A DNA stretch of 52,059 nucleotides, from NCBI GenBank assembly GCA_002362625.1, contig DEUP01000008.1:1-52059 (forward strand), given 5' to 3'. The notes under the pieces were generated by a model. The model saw only the letters and a list, made by a program, of their open reading frames with translations, did no database searches and was not told the DNA's origin. This document shows positions 7,245 to 15,989 of this stretch, piece by piece; position 1 is the stretch's first letter; each line of letters starts with the position of its first letter. The DNA is from Clostridiales bacterium UBA3259. Lineage in GTDB: Bacteria > Bacillota_A > Clostridia > Oscillospirales > Oscillospiraceae. The position numbers and the translations under genes were made by a program.

Positions 7245-8603
7245 ATGAAATGTAAAAAACTGGCAACACTGTTCCTGGCAATCGCAATGCTCCTCTCCCT
7301 GGCCGCCTGTGGCGCCAAGTCCGCCGACACGCCTGTGACAACCGCTCCCAAAACAACCGCCGCAGCTCAGGCCCCTGCCGCTGAGAAAGCAAAGGATGTG
7401 GAAATCACGGTATTCCACTACATGGCCCAGGCCACGAAGCAGGCAGGCCTGGATGCCGTTGAATCTGCCTTTGCCGCAGAACACCCCGAGTACAACATCA
7501 CCTGGGACAACGTTATGTATAACCAGGGCACTGACTACTTCCCCCAGCTGCAGACCGCTCTGGCCTCCGGTGACCAGCCCGAAATCATGATGGGCAACCC
7601 GGGCCTGTATCCCGATCTGGTGGAGCAGGGCTATGTGGCCGATATGACCGACAACGAAGTGATTAACGGTCTGAACCTGCCCAAGGGCGATCTGGGCGAC
7701 GTTTCCGCCAACGGCCGTATTTACGGTTTCCCCATTGACTTCAAGACCTGGGGTGTCTTCTACAACAAAAAGATCTTCTCCGATCTGAAGCTCAGTGAGC
7801 CGAAGACCTATACCGAGCTGCTGGAAACCTGCCAGACCATTGCTGATGCCGGTATTGACCCCTGGGCCCATGCCTTTGGCGACGCTGTTTTCGGTGACAT
7901 CGAAATGCGTAACTACATTTGGACCCGTGCCCTGGAGAACGGCGACAACGACCTGTTCGCCAAGCTGATGAGCGGCGAGGCCAAGCTGGCGGATTACCCC
8001 TACTTCGCCGAGGGCCTGGATGCTTGGGCAAAGCGTCTTCAGTGGATGCGGAACGACGCCATGGTCAACGATCAGAACGCCGCTCTGGAGGTATTTACCT
8101 CCGGCCAGGCTGCCATGATGTACTTCGGCTCCTGGGGCATCGGCGATCTGGAATCCATGATCGAAGGCTCCGACTTTGAGTACGGTTTCTTCGTGGAGCC
8201 TATCGATGACGAAGGCTCCGCCAAGCTGAATGTTCAGGTTGACCAGGGCTTCATGGTGAACCCCAATTCCGAGGGCTATGATGTGGCCGTGGAGTTCATG
8301 GAATTCTGGGTCACCAAGGGCGGCGGATCCTGGTCCGCAGTTTCCCTGATGCCTCTGCTGAACGGCTCTGTGGCCGACAATGCGCCCGAAATCGTCAAGA
8401 CCCTGGCTTCCATCAAGGGCAGCGGCAACATTGCCCACTACGGCGACTTCACCGCCCCCTTCAACAGCCAGTTCACCACCGACTGGAGAACTTATCTAAC
8501 CGCCTTTGCGGAGAGCCACTCCAATGGCTCTAACCAGTCTGCCGAGGCCTGCCTGTCCGCTATGCAGGCAAAATTCGATCAGAACATCGCTGAGAACGGC
8601 TGA
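7245..8603 (+). CDS. sugar ABC transporter substrate-binding lipoprotein
   Basis: A 452-residue extracellular solute-binding protein of family 1. The signal peptide ends in the lipobox LAAC with the lipidated Cys at residue 22, followed by a Thr/Ala/Pro-rich linker to about residue 45. The mature part has the typical order: VEITVFHYMAQ, an ALASGDQPEIMM segment, GFPIDFKTWGVFYNKKIF and ASGQAAMMYFGSWG-like stretches. It captures a mono- or oligosaccharide outside the membrane for the two permeases that follow. The site AGGAGGGAATCACA is strong. A stable stem-loop between this gene and the permeases probably keeps binding protein levels higher. Confidence 0.92.
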   Translation: MKCKKLATLFLAIAMLLSLAACGAKSADTPVTTAPKTTAAAQAPAAEKAKDVEITVFHYMAQATKQAGLDAVESAFAAEHPEYNITWDNVMYNQGTDYFPQLQTALASGDQPEIMMGNPGLYPDLVEQGYVADMTDNEVINGLNLPKGDLGDVSANGRIYGFPIDFKTWGVFYNKKIFSDLKLSEPKTYTELLETCQTIADAGIDPWAHAFGDAVFGDIEMRNYIWTRALENGDNDLFAKLMSGEAKLADYPYFAEGLDAWAKRLQWMRNDAMVNDQNAALEVFTSGQAAMMYFGSWGIGDLESMIEGSDFEYGFFVEPIDDEGSAKLNVQVDQGFMVNPNSEGYDVAVEFMEFWVTKGGGSWSAVSLMPLLNGSVADNAPEIVKTLASIKGSGNIAHYGDFTAPFNSQFTTDWRTYLTAFAESHSNGSNQSAEACLSAMQAKFDQNIAENG

Positions 8604-8639
8604 TCCCTTCCTCGGAATCTGACTGCCCTGCACTGAGGG

Positions 8640-8677
8640 GATGCCCGTATCTTCGGGTACGGGCATCCCATTTTTAT
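8640..8677 (+). terminator. stem-loop between binding protein and permease genes
   Basis: GATGCCCGTA (8640-8649) and TACGGGCATC (8658-8667) pair perfectly and are followed by CCATTTTTATT. As it lies inside the operon it probably acts as a partial terminator or as a 3' stabiliser of the binding protein message. Confidence 0.8.
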
Positions 8678-8717
8678 TCTGCCGGCCAAAGCCGGATCAC
8701 TTTGTGGAGGAATTTTC

Positions 8718-9608
8718 GTGGATAAAAGAAAAGACAATCAGCTTCTCCGAGGGCGGGCAATCCGGCGTGCAAAGACGCAGGGCATGAATCTTCTGTTCCT
8801 GCTGCCTGCGTTTGCCTTGTTTGCCTATGTAGTGCTTATCCCGTTTATTCAGGGCATTCCCTATTCCTTCACCAACTGGAAAAGCATTATCAGCCCCAAT
8901 CGGGAATTCAACGGCCTGCACAACTATACCCTGATGCTGAAGAATACTTATTTCCAGCAAGCCTTTATCCATACCATCCATTTCACCATTATCTATGACC
9001 TGGGCGCCAACCTTCTGGGTTTATTCTTCGCCCTGCTTCTTTTCCAGAATTCAAAATTTGCCAACACCTGCCGGACAATGATGTTCCTGCCATTTACCAC
9101 GGCCCTGACCAGCGCGGCAATTGTCTGGAGTTATGTATATACGGATGTTTATTCGGTGCTGTTCGGTGCGGCAAGCCCCTTGGGACAGTCCACTCAGGTG
9201 GTCGCAGGTATGGCTGTCATCGCCATCTGGCGGGATATGGGTTACTGTATGCTGATCTATATCGCCGGCCTGAAGGCAATTCCCAACGATTATTATGAGG
9301 CTGCCACCATTGATGGAGCGTCGGGAATCCAGAAGTTCTTCCGGGTGACCCTTCCCCTGCTGGTGCCCTCCTTTACCTCCAATGTAACCTTGCTGCTTGC
9401 CTGGGGCCTGCGATGCTTCGATTACCCCATGGCCGTGGCAAGAAACATGGAAGCGGCCCAGACCTCGGCCATGTTCGTCTATGACTACATCTTCGGCTAC
9501 AGCAAAGCGGGCTTGGGCCAGGCGGCGGCGGTTATGCTGACCATCGTGCTGGTGTTGCTGACCCGTGTTGTTACCTACTTCTTCAGAAAGAGCGAGGTGG
9601 AAGCATGA
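8718..9608 (+). CDS. sugar ABC transporter permease, MalF/UgpA type
   Basis: A 296-residue permease with six predicted membrane segments; the first is MNLLFLLPAFALFAYVVLI. The cytoplasmic EAA loop, YYEAATIDGASGIQKFFRV, contacts the ATPase. It starts with GTG at 8718, placed well after GGAGG at 8706-8710. It overlaps the second permease by four bases. No ATP-binding subunit is encoded nearby, so a shared MsmX-type ATPase encoded elsewhere is likely. Confidence 0.92.
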   Translation: MDKRKDNQLLRGRAIRRAKTQGMNLLFLLPAFALFAYVVLIPFIQGIPYSFTNWKSIISPNREFNGLHNYTLMLKNTYFQQAFIHTIHFTIIYDLGANLLGLFFALLLFQNSKFANTCRTMMFLPFTTALTSAAIVWSYVYTDVYSVLFGAASPLGQSTQVVAGMAVIAIWRDMGYCMLIYIAGLKAIPNDYYEAATIDGASGIQKFFRVTLPLLVPSFTSNVTLLLAWGLRCFDYPMAVARNMEAAQTSAMFVYDYIFGYSKAGLGQAAAVMLTIVLVLLTRVVTYFFRKSEVEA

Positions 9609-10486
9609 CAAAGGCATACAAACCCCGGACGGCGGATGAGCTTCTGCGCCGCCGGCACCGTCAGATGCTCATGGCGGATCTTGCGAAGAAAGCAGCCTGC
9701 ATCGTGCTGGTACTGATCACCCTGATTCCCTTTTATATCAGCGTGATCTATTCCATCAAATTTAAAAACGAAATCACCATCAGCCATCTGGCCTGGCCCA
9801 AGAACCCCACCCTCAGCAACTACGTCCGGGTCATTACGAAAAACGAGCAGTTCCTGGTGGGCCTGAAGAACAGCGTCCTGACGACGGTTCCCACCATTTT
9901 CCTGCTGATGGTCGTCTGCTCCATGGCTTCCTGGGTGCTGGCCCGGAACAATACCCGGTTCTATTCCCTGATGTACGTTGTTATGACCATGGGCACCCTG
10001 ATCCCCTTCCAGTGCATTATGCTCCCGCTGTACCTGAATATGTTCAATGCAGGGCTGGTCAGCACCAATCTGGGCTTCATCATCGCCCGTTCGGGTCTTC
10101 AGGTTTCCATCAGTATCCTGGTAATCACCAGCTTTGTAAAAACCGTACCAAGAGAATTGGAGCAGGCGGCGGAGATTGACGGATGCGGGAAATTCACAAC
10201 TTTCTGGAAGATAGTTTTCCCCCTGCTCAAGCCCATCAATGCCACCCAGCTGGTACTCAATACGGTGTATGTGTGGAATGACTATAATACAGCTGTCGTT
10301 CTGCTCCGTGATAAGGCCAGCCGTACCCTGCCCCTGGCGCAGATCATATACTTCAACGAGAATACGGCAGAGCTGAACCTGGCCTTTGCCTTCTTTATCA
10401 TGGCCATGCTTCCAATTCTGATTCTGTACTTCTCTTTGCAGAAATATGTGGTAAGCGGCGTCATGGCTGGCGCGGTAAAGGGCTGA
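9605..10486 (+). CDS. sugar ABC transporter permease, MalG/UgpE type
   Basis: A 293-residue permease with six membrane segments. The N-terminal cytoplasmic stretch of about 30 residues contains RRRHRQMLMADLAKK. The EAA loop reads LEQAAEIDGCGKFTTFWKI near residue 185. The conserved C-terminus, LYFSLQKYVVSGVMAGAVKG, is typical of MalG-like subunits, whose tail reaches the ATPase. It is translationally coupled to the upstream permease (ATGA overlap) and followed by a hairpin at 10496-10527, so the transporter transcript probably ends here. Confidence 0.92.
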   Translation: MTKAYKPRTADELLRRRHRQMLMADLAKKAACIVLVLITLIPFYISVIYSIKFKNEITISHLAWPKNPTLSNYVRVITKNEQFLVGLKNSVLTTVPTIFLLMVVCSMASWVLARNNTRFYSLMYVVMTMGTLIPFQCIMLPLYLNMFNAGLVSTNLGFIIARSGLQVSISILVITSFVKTVPRELEQAAEIDGCGKFTTFWKIVFPLLKPINATQLVLNTVYVWNDYNTAVVLLRDKASRTLPLAQIIYFNENTAELNLAFAFFIMAMLPILILYFSLQKYVVSGVMAGAVKG

Positions 10487-10495
10487 TTGTTCAAA

Positions 10496-10530
10496 AAAGC
10501 TGCGTCCTTTGGAGAGGGCGCAGCTTTCCA
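10496..10530 (+). terminator. terminator after first ABC transporter
   Basis: AAAGCTGCGTCC (10496-10507) pairs with GGGCGCAGCTTT (10516-10527) with one G-U pair. The T tract is short. Confidence 0.7.
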
Positions 10531-10533
10531 GTA

Positions 10534-10562
10534 TTGTATATGTGGAAAAATTATGGTAAACT
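10534..10562 (+). promoter_or_regulatory. promoter of the two-component genes
   Basis: TTGTAT (10534-10539), a 17-base spacer and TAAACT (10557-10562), 34 bases before the response regulator start. Confidence 0.55.
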
Positions 10563-10595
10563 AACAATAGATAGATACAGAGCGGGAGGCAGAGA

Positions 10596-12098
10596 ATGAA
10601 GTATACTGTACTGATTGTGGAGGATAACCAAATCGCGCTGGAATCCCTGAAATGTACCATTCCATGGGAACAGCTGGAGCTTCATCTGATTGCTACCGCA
10701 GAAAACGGCCGTCTGGGCTGTGATCTGATCCGGCAGTACCGTCCGGACATCGTTCTGTCGGATATTCATATGTCGGAGCTGGACGGCCTGACCATGGTGG
10801 AGCTTATGGAAACGGAGCTGGCGGATTCCAGGGTTATTTTCATTACCGCGTATGAGAAAATTGAGTATGCCTCCCGGGCCATCAAGCTTTCCGCTTTCGA
10901 TTTCATTCTTAAGCCTCTGGATAACGAGGAGCTGTGCAAATCCCTTCGCAGAGCGGTGGCGAGCCTGCACAAGGATCGGGACGCCGCCATGGAGAGTAAG
11001 CGCAGAGACGCGGCCCTGCGGCGGTTCCGCTTCATGAGCGCCCTTACCACCAACGGATTGGACCGGACGGAGGATACCTTTCTGGGCTTTGCACAGCGGG
11101 TGCCCGACGGCTTTTTCCTGGTTTGCGTGGAATCCCCTGACGGTGTCACCGGGCCCATGCTTCAGCGGGTGGATTTTCTGGATTTTCCCAAAAATCTGGA
11201 GCTTGTCTCCGCGGTGCTGGATGGGGAGCTGGTGATCTACTGCGGCATCTCCGGGGATATCTCCCATTGGCAGATTCATGCCCGGAATATCGCGGATATG
11301 CTCTCCCGGAACTTTCTGGATCAGACGGTGGCCGTCAGTACGCTGCATACCCGGGTTGCCGAGCTGAAGGCGGCCTATGAGGAGGCCCGGCAGACCCTCC
11401 TGCGTCACGTTATTTATGGCAGCCGAACCAGCGTGGATTTCTACGGCAGCCAGACCATCAGCAGCACAAAGCTGACACGCCTGGTGGATCTGGAACAGAG
11501 CTGCGCCAAAATGGCCCAGAAAATCGATGCCGTAACCCCGGAAGAGGTCTGGGAGGTTATGATGGACAAAACCGGCGGCAAGCTGCGCCTTGTCCGCATT
11601 ATGCTTCTGTCCTTCTGTACCAAGGCCATGCAGGAGAAAAGCAACAGCTCCCACTGGACGGATTCTGTAGACATTTCTATCTACAACATTTCAAAGCTGG
11701 CCACCCTGGACAATGCCAGAAACTGGCTGGAAAGCTTTTTCCAGGAAATGCAGAAGATTAATGTTCCCGCAAGCTCTGCCCTGGTTCACAACGTGCTGGA
11801 ATATGTACGCGCTCACGTTACCGAGGGACTGGTTCTGGAAAACGTGGCAGCGGTATTCTATGTGTCCCCCAACTATCTGTCCACCCTGATTCGGAAGGAA
11901 ACGGGTATTACCTACCGGCAGCATGTGATCAACGCCAAGCTGGCTGTAGCGAAGCAGATGCTGGCCGATACCCGAATGCGGGTGGAGGACATCGCTTACG
12001 CCATTGGCTATGAGAACTATATCAGCTTCTACAATGTATTTCGGAAAATGGAAAACATGAGCCCCACAGAATACCGCTTCAGCAAATGTGGGGAGTGA
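10596..12098 (+). CDS. YesN-like response regulator, REC plus AraC-type HTH
   Basis: A 500-residue cytoplasmic transcription regulator. The receiver domain spans about residues 1-120, with acidic residues E9 and D10, the phospho-acceptor D56 (VLSDIHMSELDG) and the conserved Lys in ILKPLDNEE. A long middle domain follows. The last 100 residues are an AraC-type DNA-binding domain with two HTHs, including VAAVFYVSPNYLSTLIRKETG and VEDIAYAIGYENYISFYNVFRKM. The partner kinase lies directly downstream. From its position between the transporter and the catabolic operon, it probably activates both through the shared promoter pattern at 7178 and 14406. Confidence 0.92.
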   Translation: MKYTVLIVEDNQIALESLKCTIPWEQLELHLIATAENGRLGCDLIRQYRPDIVLSDIHMSELDGLTMVELMETELADSRVIFITAYEKIEYASRAIKLSAFDFILKPLDNEELCKSLRRAVASLHKDRDAAMESKRRDAALRRFRFMSALTTNGLDRTEDTFLGFAQRVPDGFFLVCVESPDGVTGPMLQRVDFLDFPKNLELVSAVLDGELVIYCGISGDISHWQIHARNIADMLSRNFLDQTVAVSTLHTRVAELKAAYEEARQTLLRHVIYGSRTSVDFYGSQTISSTKLTRLVDLEQSCAKMAQKIDAVTPEEVWEVMMDKTGGKLRLVRIMLLSFCTKAMQEKSNSSHWTDSVDISIYNISKLATLDNARNWLESFFQEMQKINVPASSALVHNVLEYVRAHVTEGLVLENVAAVFYVSPNYLSTLIRKETGITYRQHVINAKLAVAKQMLADTRMRVEDIAYAIGYENYISFYNVFRKMENMSPTEYRFSKCGE

Positions 12099-12130
12099 TC
12101 CGGTTCTCCGGGGAAAAGGACTGTGCTGTG

Positions 12131-13913
12131 ATGAAACGCTTCGGCCGTCTTACCTTTGCCACCAAACTGATTATCGTGTATATCTGCTCCCTGTTTTTTG
12201 TCATCTGCATGGTCACCGTGAATCAGATCCATGCCGCCGCAGCGGTTTTGGAGCAGGAAAGCGCCCAGAATTTGCAGATGCTCACAGAGCAGATAGCTCT
12301 AAATTTCCGGGAAAATCAGCAGTCCCTGGGTTATACCATCTATTCCCGGATGGCGGCGCTGGAGATTCCCACGCTGATGGACGAATATTCCCAGGGCCTG
12401 GCAAATACGACCCTGGCGGATGTTCGCTACGCTCTGGCCCAGATGATTACCGAATCCACGGATTATGACTATATTCTTCTGGAGCTTTCCGACAGCACAC
12501 GAGTCAACGCCAGCAGCGTGGAAATCGCCGATCCCAGAACCATCCGGGAAAACTGCGACACCATTCTGGATGAACACAGAATGGTAACCTACGGCAACAG
12601 CAACTGGTACCGGGGCACCGACGGCGGGGGTTTACATCCTGCGGGATGTGTATGCCATCTCTCCCCTTCGCCGGGTGGGGAAGGCTGTCATCCATATGCG
12701 GGGAAATATTTTCAGCGTCAGCTACGTCTACGAGGATACGGGGTTTTTGTTCTATGACATCCATGGGAACTATCTTTCCGGCGCGGGAATGGAAGTCCCG
12801 GAGGAGGTGCGGGATACCGTCACCGGGCACCTGACGGATCAGGCGCTGTACCAGGGCGGAAGCTGGCTGAAGCAGGACTACTACATGGCCGCCAGCACCA
12901 GCGGCAGCTGGATCACAGTGGGCGTCAGCTCCACTTCCGCCTACCGCAGGATGGTAAGCCATCTTGTCCAAAACGGAATTCTATTTGGCTGTATCGGTAT
13001 GTTCCTGGGCGGTGCCCTTCTGCTCTTCCTGATTCAGAGCCTGGTATCCAACCTGACAGAACTGCAGAAGGCCATGACAAGGGTGGCCAACGGCGATTTT
13101 TCTCAGCATATCCCGGTCTCCGGCAATGACGATATCAGCCAGCTCGCGGAGACCATGAACCACATGACATCCCAAATCCAGGAGCTGTTGGAGCAGCTGG
13201 TGGAAAAGGAACGGCTGAAAAACGAGGCGGAAATCGAGATTCTGGAATACAAATACCGGTCTCTGGAAACCCAGATCCGGCCGCACTTCATCTACAATGC
13301 TTTGGAAACGATCAATTCCATGGCAAAGCTTCAGGGCAACCTGGAAATCGTGGAAATTGTCCAGCGGATCAGCCGGTATTTCCGCAGCATTACCGTAAAC
13401 ACTACCCGGCAGTTCATCACCTGCCAGCAGGAGTTTGATATGCTTCAGGACTACACGGAAATCTACCGATTCATCCATGGAGACAAACTGAAAACCACCT
13501 TCTCCGCCAAGGAGGAGGCCCGTAACGCCTTGATTCCCACCATGATCCTCCAGCCGGTGGTGGAAAACGCCCTGCAGCATGGCATTCGGGGCCAGGACGC
13601 GGACTCCGAAATTATTGTCCACGCCTACGTCCGGGAAAACCGACTGAACCTTACGGTAAAAGATACAGGCTACGGCCTGTCTCCCCAGATGGAGCAGAAG
13701 CTCCAGTCCGGTCAAATAGAGACCAACCGGCGGGGCGGCATTGGGTTGGGAAATGTCCGCCAGCGGCTTCAGTTGATTTACGGCGAGGATGCCATGTTTA
13801 CCATCAGCAACCGGGACGAGGGCGGTGTGGTCGTAAAAATCACCATTCCCCTGACCTACATCGAGCCGGAAATTCTGGGCGGCGATGATCTGGACTGGGA
13901 TCTGGGTTCCTAA
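12131..13913 (+). pseudogene. YesM-like sensor histidine kinase, interrupted by +1 frameshift
   Basis: Membrane kinase cognate to the adjacent YesN-like regulator. Membrane segment 1 lies at about residues 12-32, an extracellular sensor region follows, then membrane segment 2 (ILFGCIGMFLGGALLLFLIQ), HAMP, a His-kinase segment with RPHFIYNALETINSM (His autophosphorylation site) and an HATPase with ENALQHGIRGQD and GGIGLGNVRQRL. The frame breaks at the five-G run 12626-12630: reading up to YRGTDGG and then dropping one base restores VYILRDVYAISPLRR. The repaired protein would be about 593 residues, normal for the family. All domains are otherwise intact, so the break is recent, a phase-variable switch or a sequencing error. 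The ATG at 12131 follows AAAAGGAC. Confidence 0.88.
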
Positions 13914-13934
13914 AGCTGTGATGTAATACTAAAA

Positions 13935-13962
13935 CCTGATAAAATCATTCAATTTTATTAGG
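13935..13962. other. AT-rich hairpin after kinase gene
   Basis: CCTGATAAAAT (13935-13945) pairs with ATTTTATTAGG (13952-13962) at 10 of 11 positions. It abuts the left end of the repeat element at 13961 and may be a weak terminator. Confidence 0.45.
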
Positions 13963-14119
13963 CCATATCTGAAAACTGGTAGAATGACCAACAGCGAGGG
14001 ATTTTTGCTCTGTGCAAGCCATTTTTCGCAGAAATACTGGATGTATTTCAAGGGAAAATGGGGAAGCACAGGGCGAAAAGAGCCGCTGTTTGGGCGTTTT
14101 GACAGTTTTCAGATAGGCC
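13961..14119. mobile_element. MITE-like element with 17-bp terminal inverted repeats
   Basis: GGCCATATCTGAAAACTG (13961-13978) and CAGTTTTCAGATAGGCC (14103-14119) are inverted copies apart from one extra base. They bound about 159 bases that carry no convincing gene. Size and ends fit a miniature inverted-repeat element. A leftward open frame spans it, but it has no credible start or family. No clear target duplication is visible. The flank at 14120-14222 also has a stem, GCGC..TGCCG/CGGCA..GCGC (14151-14189). Confidence 0.62.
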
Positions 14120-14222
14120 CTGGGTTGGCATCGTCTGGCGACGCTGCTGCGCGCTAAGTGCCGCCTTCGGCAAAAAGCGCCCTGTACACGCCTGCGCATC
14201 ACTATCAAAATGATCTTCATAT

Positions 14223-14258
14223 AAAAAGCTTCCATTCTCCGAATGAAAGCTTTTTATT
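14223..14258. terminator. bidirectional terminator
   Basis: AAAAAGCTTCCATTC (14223-14237) and GAATGAAAGCTTTTT (14241-14255) pair with one mismatch. A and T runs flank the stem on both sides. Confidence 0.8.
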
Positions 14259-14273
14259 GAATATCAGTATAAA

Positions 14274-14312
14274 ACGGCGGTGAGCCGCTCCCTGGGGGGC
14301 GCTCACCGCCGT
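14274..14312. other. strong GC-rich hairpin
   Basis: ACGGCGGTGAGC (14274-14285) and GCTCACCGCCGT (14301-14312) pair perfectly around a 15-base loop. There is no T-run after it. The remaining sequence from 14313 to 14405 shows no gene. Confidence 0.6.
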
Positions 14313-14405
14313 CTGTGTATCCTCCCGAAAAGGCAGCAAGATTTTTGTGCGTTCTGCACATATATTTTGAATTACCCAATGGTATTTTTTCGTAAGTTAA
14401 ATAAA

Positions 14406-14434
14406 TGGTAAATAAAAAAACCGGGTGATACAAT
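14406..14434 (+). promoter_or_regulatory. activator-type promoter of the isomerase operon
   Basis: TGGTAA (14406-14411), 17 bases and TACAAT (14429-14434). The AATGGTA core occurs again 26 bases upstream (14378-14384), compatible with a direct-repeat site for an AraC-type regulator. The box order and spacing match 7178-7206. Confidence 0.55.
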
Positions 14435-14536
14435 GACAGCAGCATAGAATTCAAACCCGGAGGACGTCTTCCGGCAGGCCCTGAGGCGTCTGGTCATTCT
14501 TTCCGGGAGCTGAAAAAATCTGGGAGGAAAGGTATC

Positions 14537-15928
14537 ATGCTAAATTATCATGTCAAGATCGGTCTGGTTCCCATCCGCAGAGATGTCACACCCCGATCCG
14601 GTATTTTCAACTGGGAGAAGGCGGAGGAGCGCTGCGCCGCAGCGGTATCCTATATTGAGGCGCATTTCACTTCCGAGAATATTTCCTTCGTGGATCTGAA
14701 GGGCATCAATCCCGTGAATGTTCTCTATCGGGATGAGGATGTGGAGGCAGTGGTTGACCGCTTTCGGGCGGAAAAGGTGGATGCGGTGTTCCTGATTAAC
14801 GGCAACTTCGGCAACGAAGAAGTGGCCGGAGCCGTAGCCAAGGCCATGGGCAAGCCTGTACTCCTGTGGGGTCCTCAGGATACCGTATTCGAACCGGACG
14901 GCACCCGTTACACCGATTCTCAGTGCGGTCTGTTCGGCATGAGCCGACAGCTGCAGAGAATGAACATTCCCTTTACCTACATCGAAAACTGCCGTATTGA
15001 GGATCCCATCTTTGCGGAAGGCTTGGTGAAGTTTGCCGGCGTTGCCTGCGCGGTGAAGAACTTTACCGGTATGCGTGTAGCCCAGGTGGGAATGCGCCCC
15101 AAGCCCTTCTGCTCCGTAATCTTCAACGAAAGCGACCTGATGGACAAGTTCGACATTCATGTGATCCCTGTGAATCTGGCTGTGGTGCAGGACAAGTACA
15201 ACCGGATTCTGGAAACACAGAAGGAGAAACTGGCCGCAGGCGCGGCGAAGCTGCGGGAAATGTACGAAATCGACAGCCTGTCTGAACCTGTGCTGGATAA
15301 GGTGTATGCCTTCGTACTGCTGTACCAGGAGATTTTTGCGGAATATAACGTAGCCGCCGTCTCCGCCGAGTGCTGGACGGCTATGCAGCTGATGGTGGGT
15401 GCCATGCCCTGCGCTGCGTACCCTCTGCTGGCGGATATGGGATACATCATCGGCTGCGAAAGCGATATGCACGCCACATTGACCCAGGTCCTTCTCAAGT
15501 GCCTGACCCTGGGAGAAAAGAAGCCCTTCCTGGGTGAATTTACCACCCGCCATCCAAGTGACCGGAACATTGAGCTGCTGTGGCATTGCGGCCCCTTTGC
15601 CTACTCCCTGAAGAAGCAGGGCACCGGCGCGAAAATGGTCAATATGCGCCAGTGGCTGCAGGTGGGGGACGGCCATTACACCGTGGCGAGAATCGATCAG
15701 GATCACGGAAATTATTCCATCGCGGTCTGCGAATGTGACAGCGCGGAAGGCCCCTATACCTTTGGCTCCTATCTGTGGGGAAAATTCAAGGATCTGCCCG
15801 CCATTGAGCGGAAGCTCATTGAAGGCCCCTACATCCACCATATGTCCGAGATCGAGGGCAGCCTGACAGACTCCATCCGGGAATTCTGCAAGTATGTGCC
15901 TGCCCTGCGCTTTGACGGTCTGGACTAA
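14537..15928 (+). CDS. L-fucose/L-arabinose isomerase-like protein
   Basis: A 463-residue cytoplasmic protein related to the FucI/AraA isomerase superfamily. It has the N-terminal domain pattern GLVPIRRD, then a segment on remote sugar binding (AVFLINGNFGNEEV), a central VSAECWTAMQLMVGAMPCAA stretch and a late YTFGSYLWGKF region. Family members interconvert aldoses and ketoses using a metal held by Glu, Asp and His; the exact ligands are not certain here. It is the first gene of an operon with a class II aldolase and a PfkB kinase, which suggests it supplies a ketose. The substrate cannot be told from sequence. AGGAAAGGTATC precedes the ATG. Confidence 0.78.
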   Translation: MLNYHVKIGLVPIRRDVTPRSGIFNWEKAEERCAAAVSYIEAHFTSENISFVDLKGINPVNVLYRDEDVEAVVDRFRAEKVDAVFLINGNFGNEEVAGAVAKAMGKPVLLWGPQDTVFEPDGTRYTDSQCGLFGMSRQLQRMNIPFTYIENCRIEDPIFAEGLVKFAGVACAVKNFTGMRVAQVGMRPKPFCSVIFNESDLMDKFDIHVIPVNLAVVQDKYNRILETQKEKLAAGAAKLREMYEIDSLSEPVLDKVYAFVLLYQEIFAEYNVAAVSAECWTAMQLMVGAMPCAAYPLLADMGYIIGCESDMHATLTQVLLKCLTLGEKKPFLGEFTTRHPSDRNIELLWHCGPFAYSLKKQGTGAKMVNMRQWLQVGDGHYTVARIDQDHGNYSIAVCECDSAEGPYTFGSYLWGKFKDLPAIERKLIEGPYIHHMSEIEGSLTDSIREFCKYVPALRFDGLD

Positions 15929-15989
15929 ACCCGCAAAAACGCACCTGTACCCCAGCAGCGTTTTGAAATAACATACAGGAGGAGCTACC

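Noticed and set aside
7098..8438. Leftward open frame of 446 codons opposite the binding protein gene
   Set aside because: It is a consequence of GC-rich codon bias in the binding protein; its sequence is Gly/His-rich with no domain.
13945..14235. Leftward Arg-rich frame of 96 codons across the MITE-like element
   Set aside because: It runs through the terminal repeats and a terminator, so it is more likely chance coding in a repeat than a gene.
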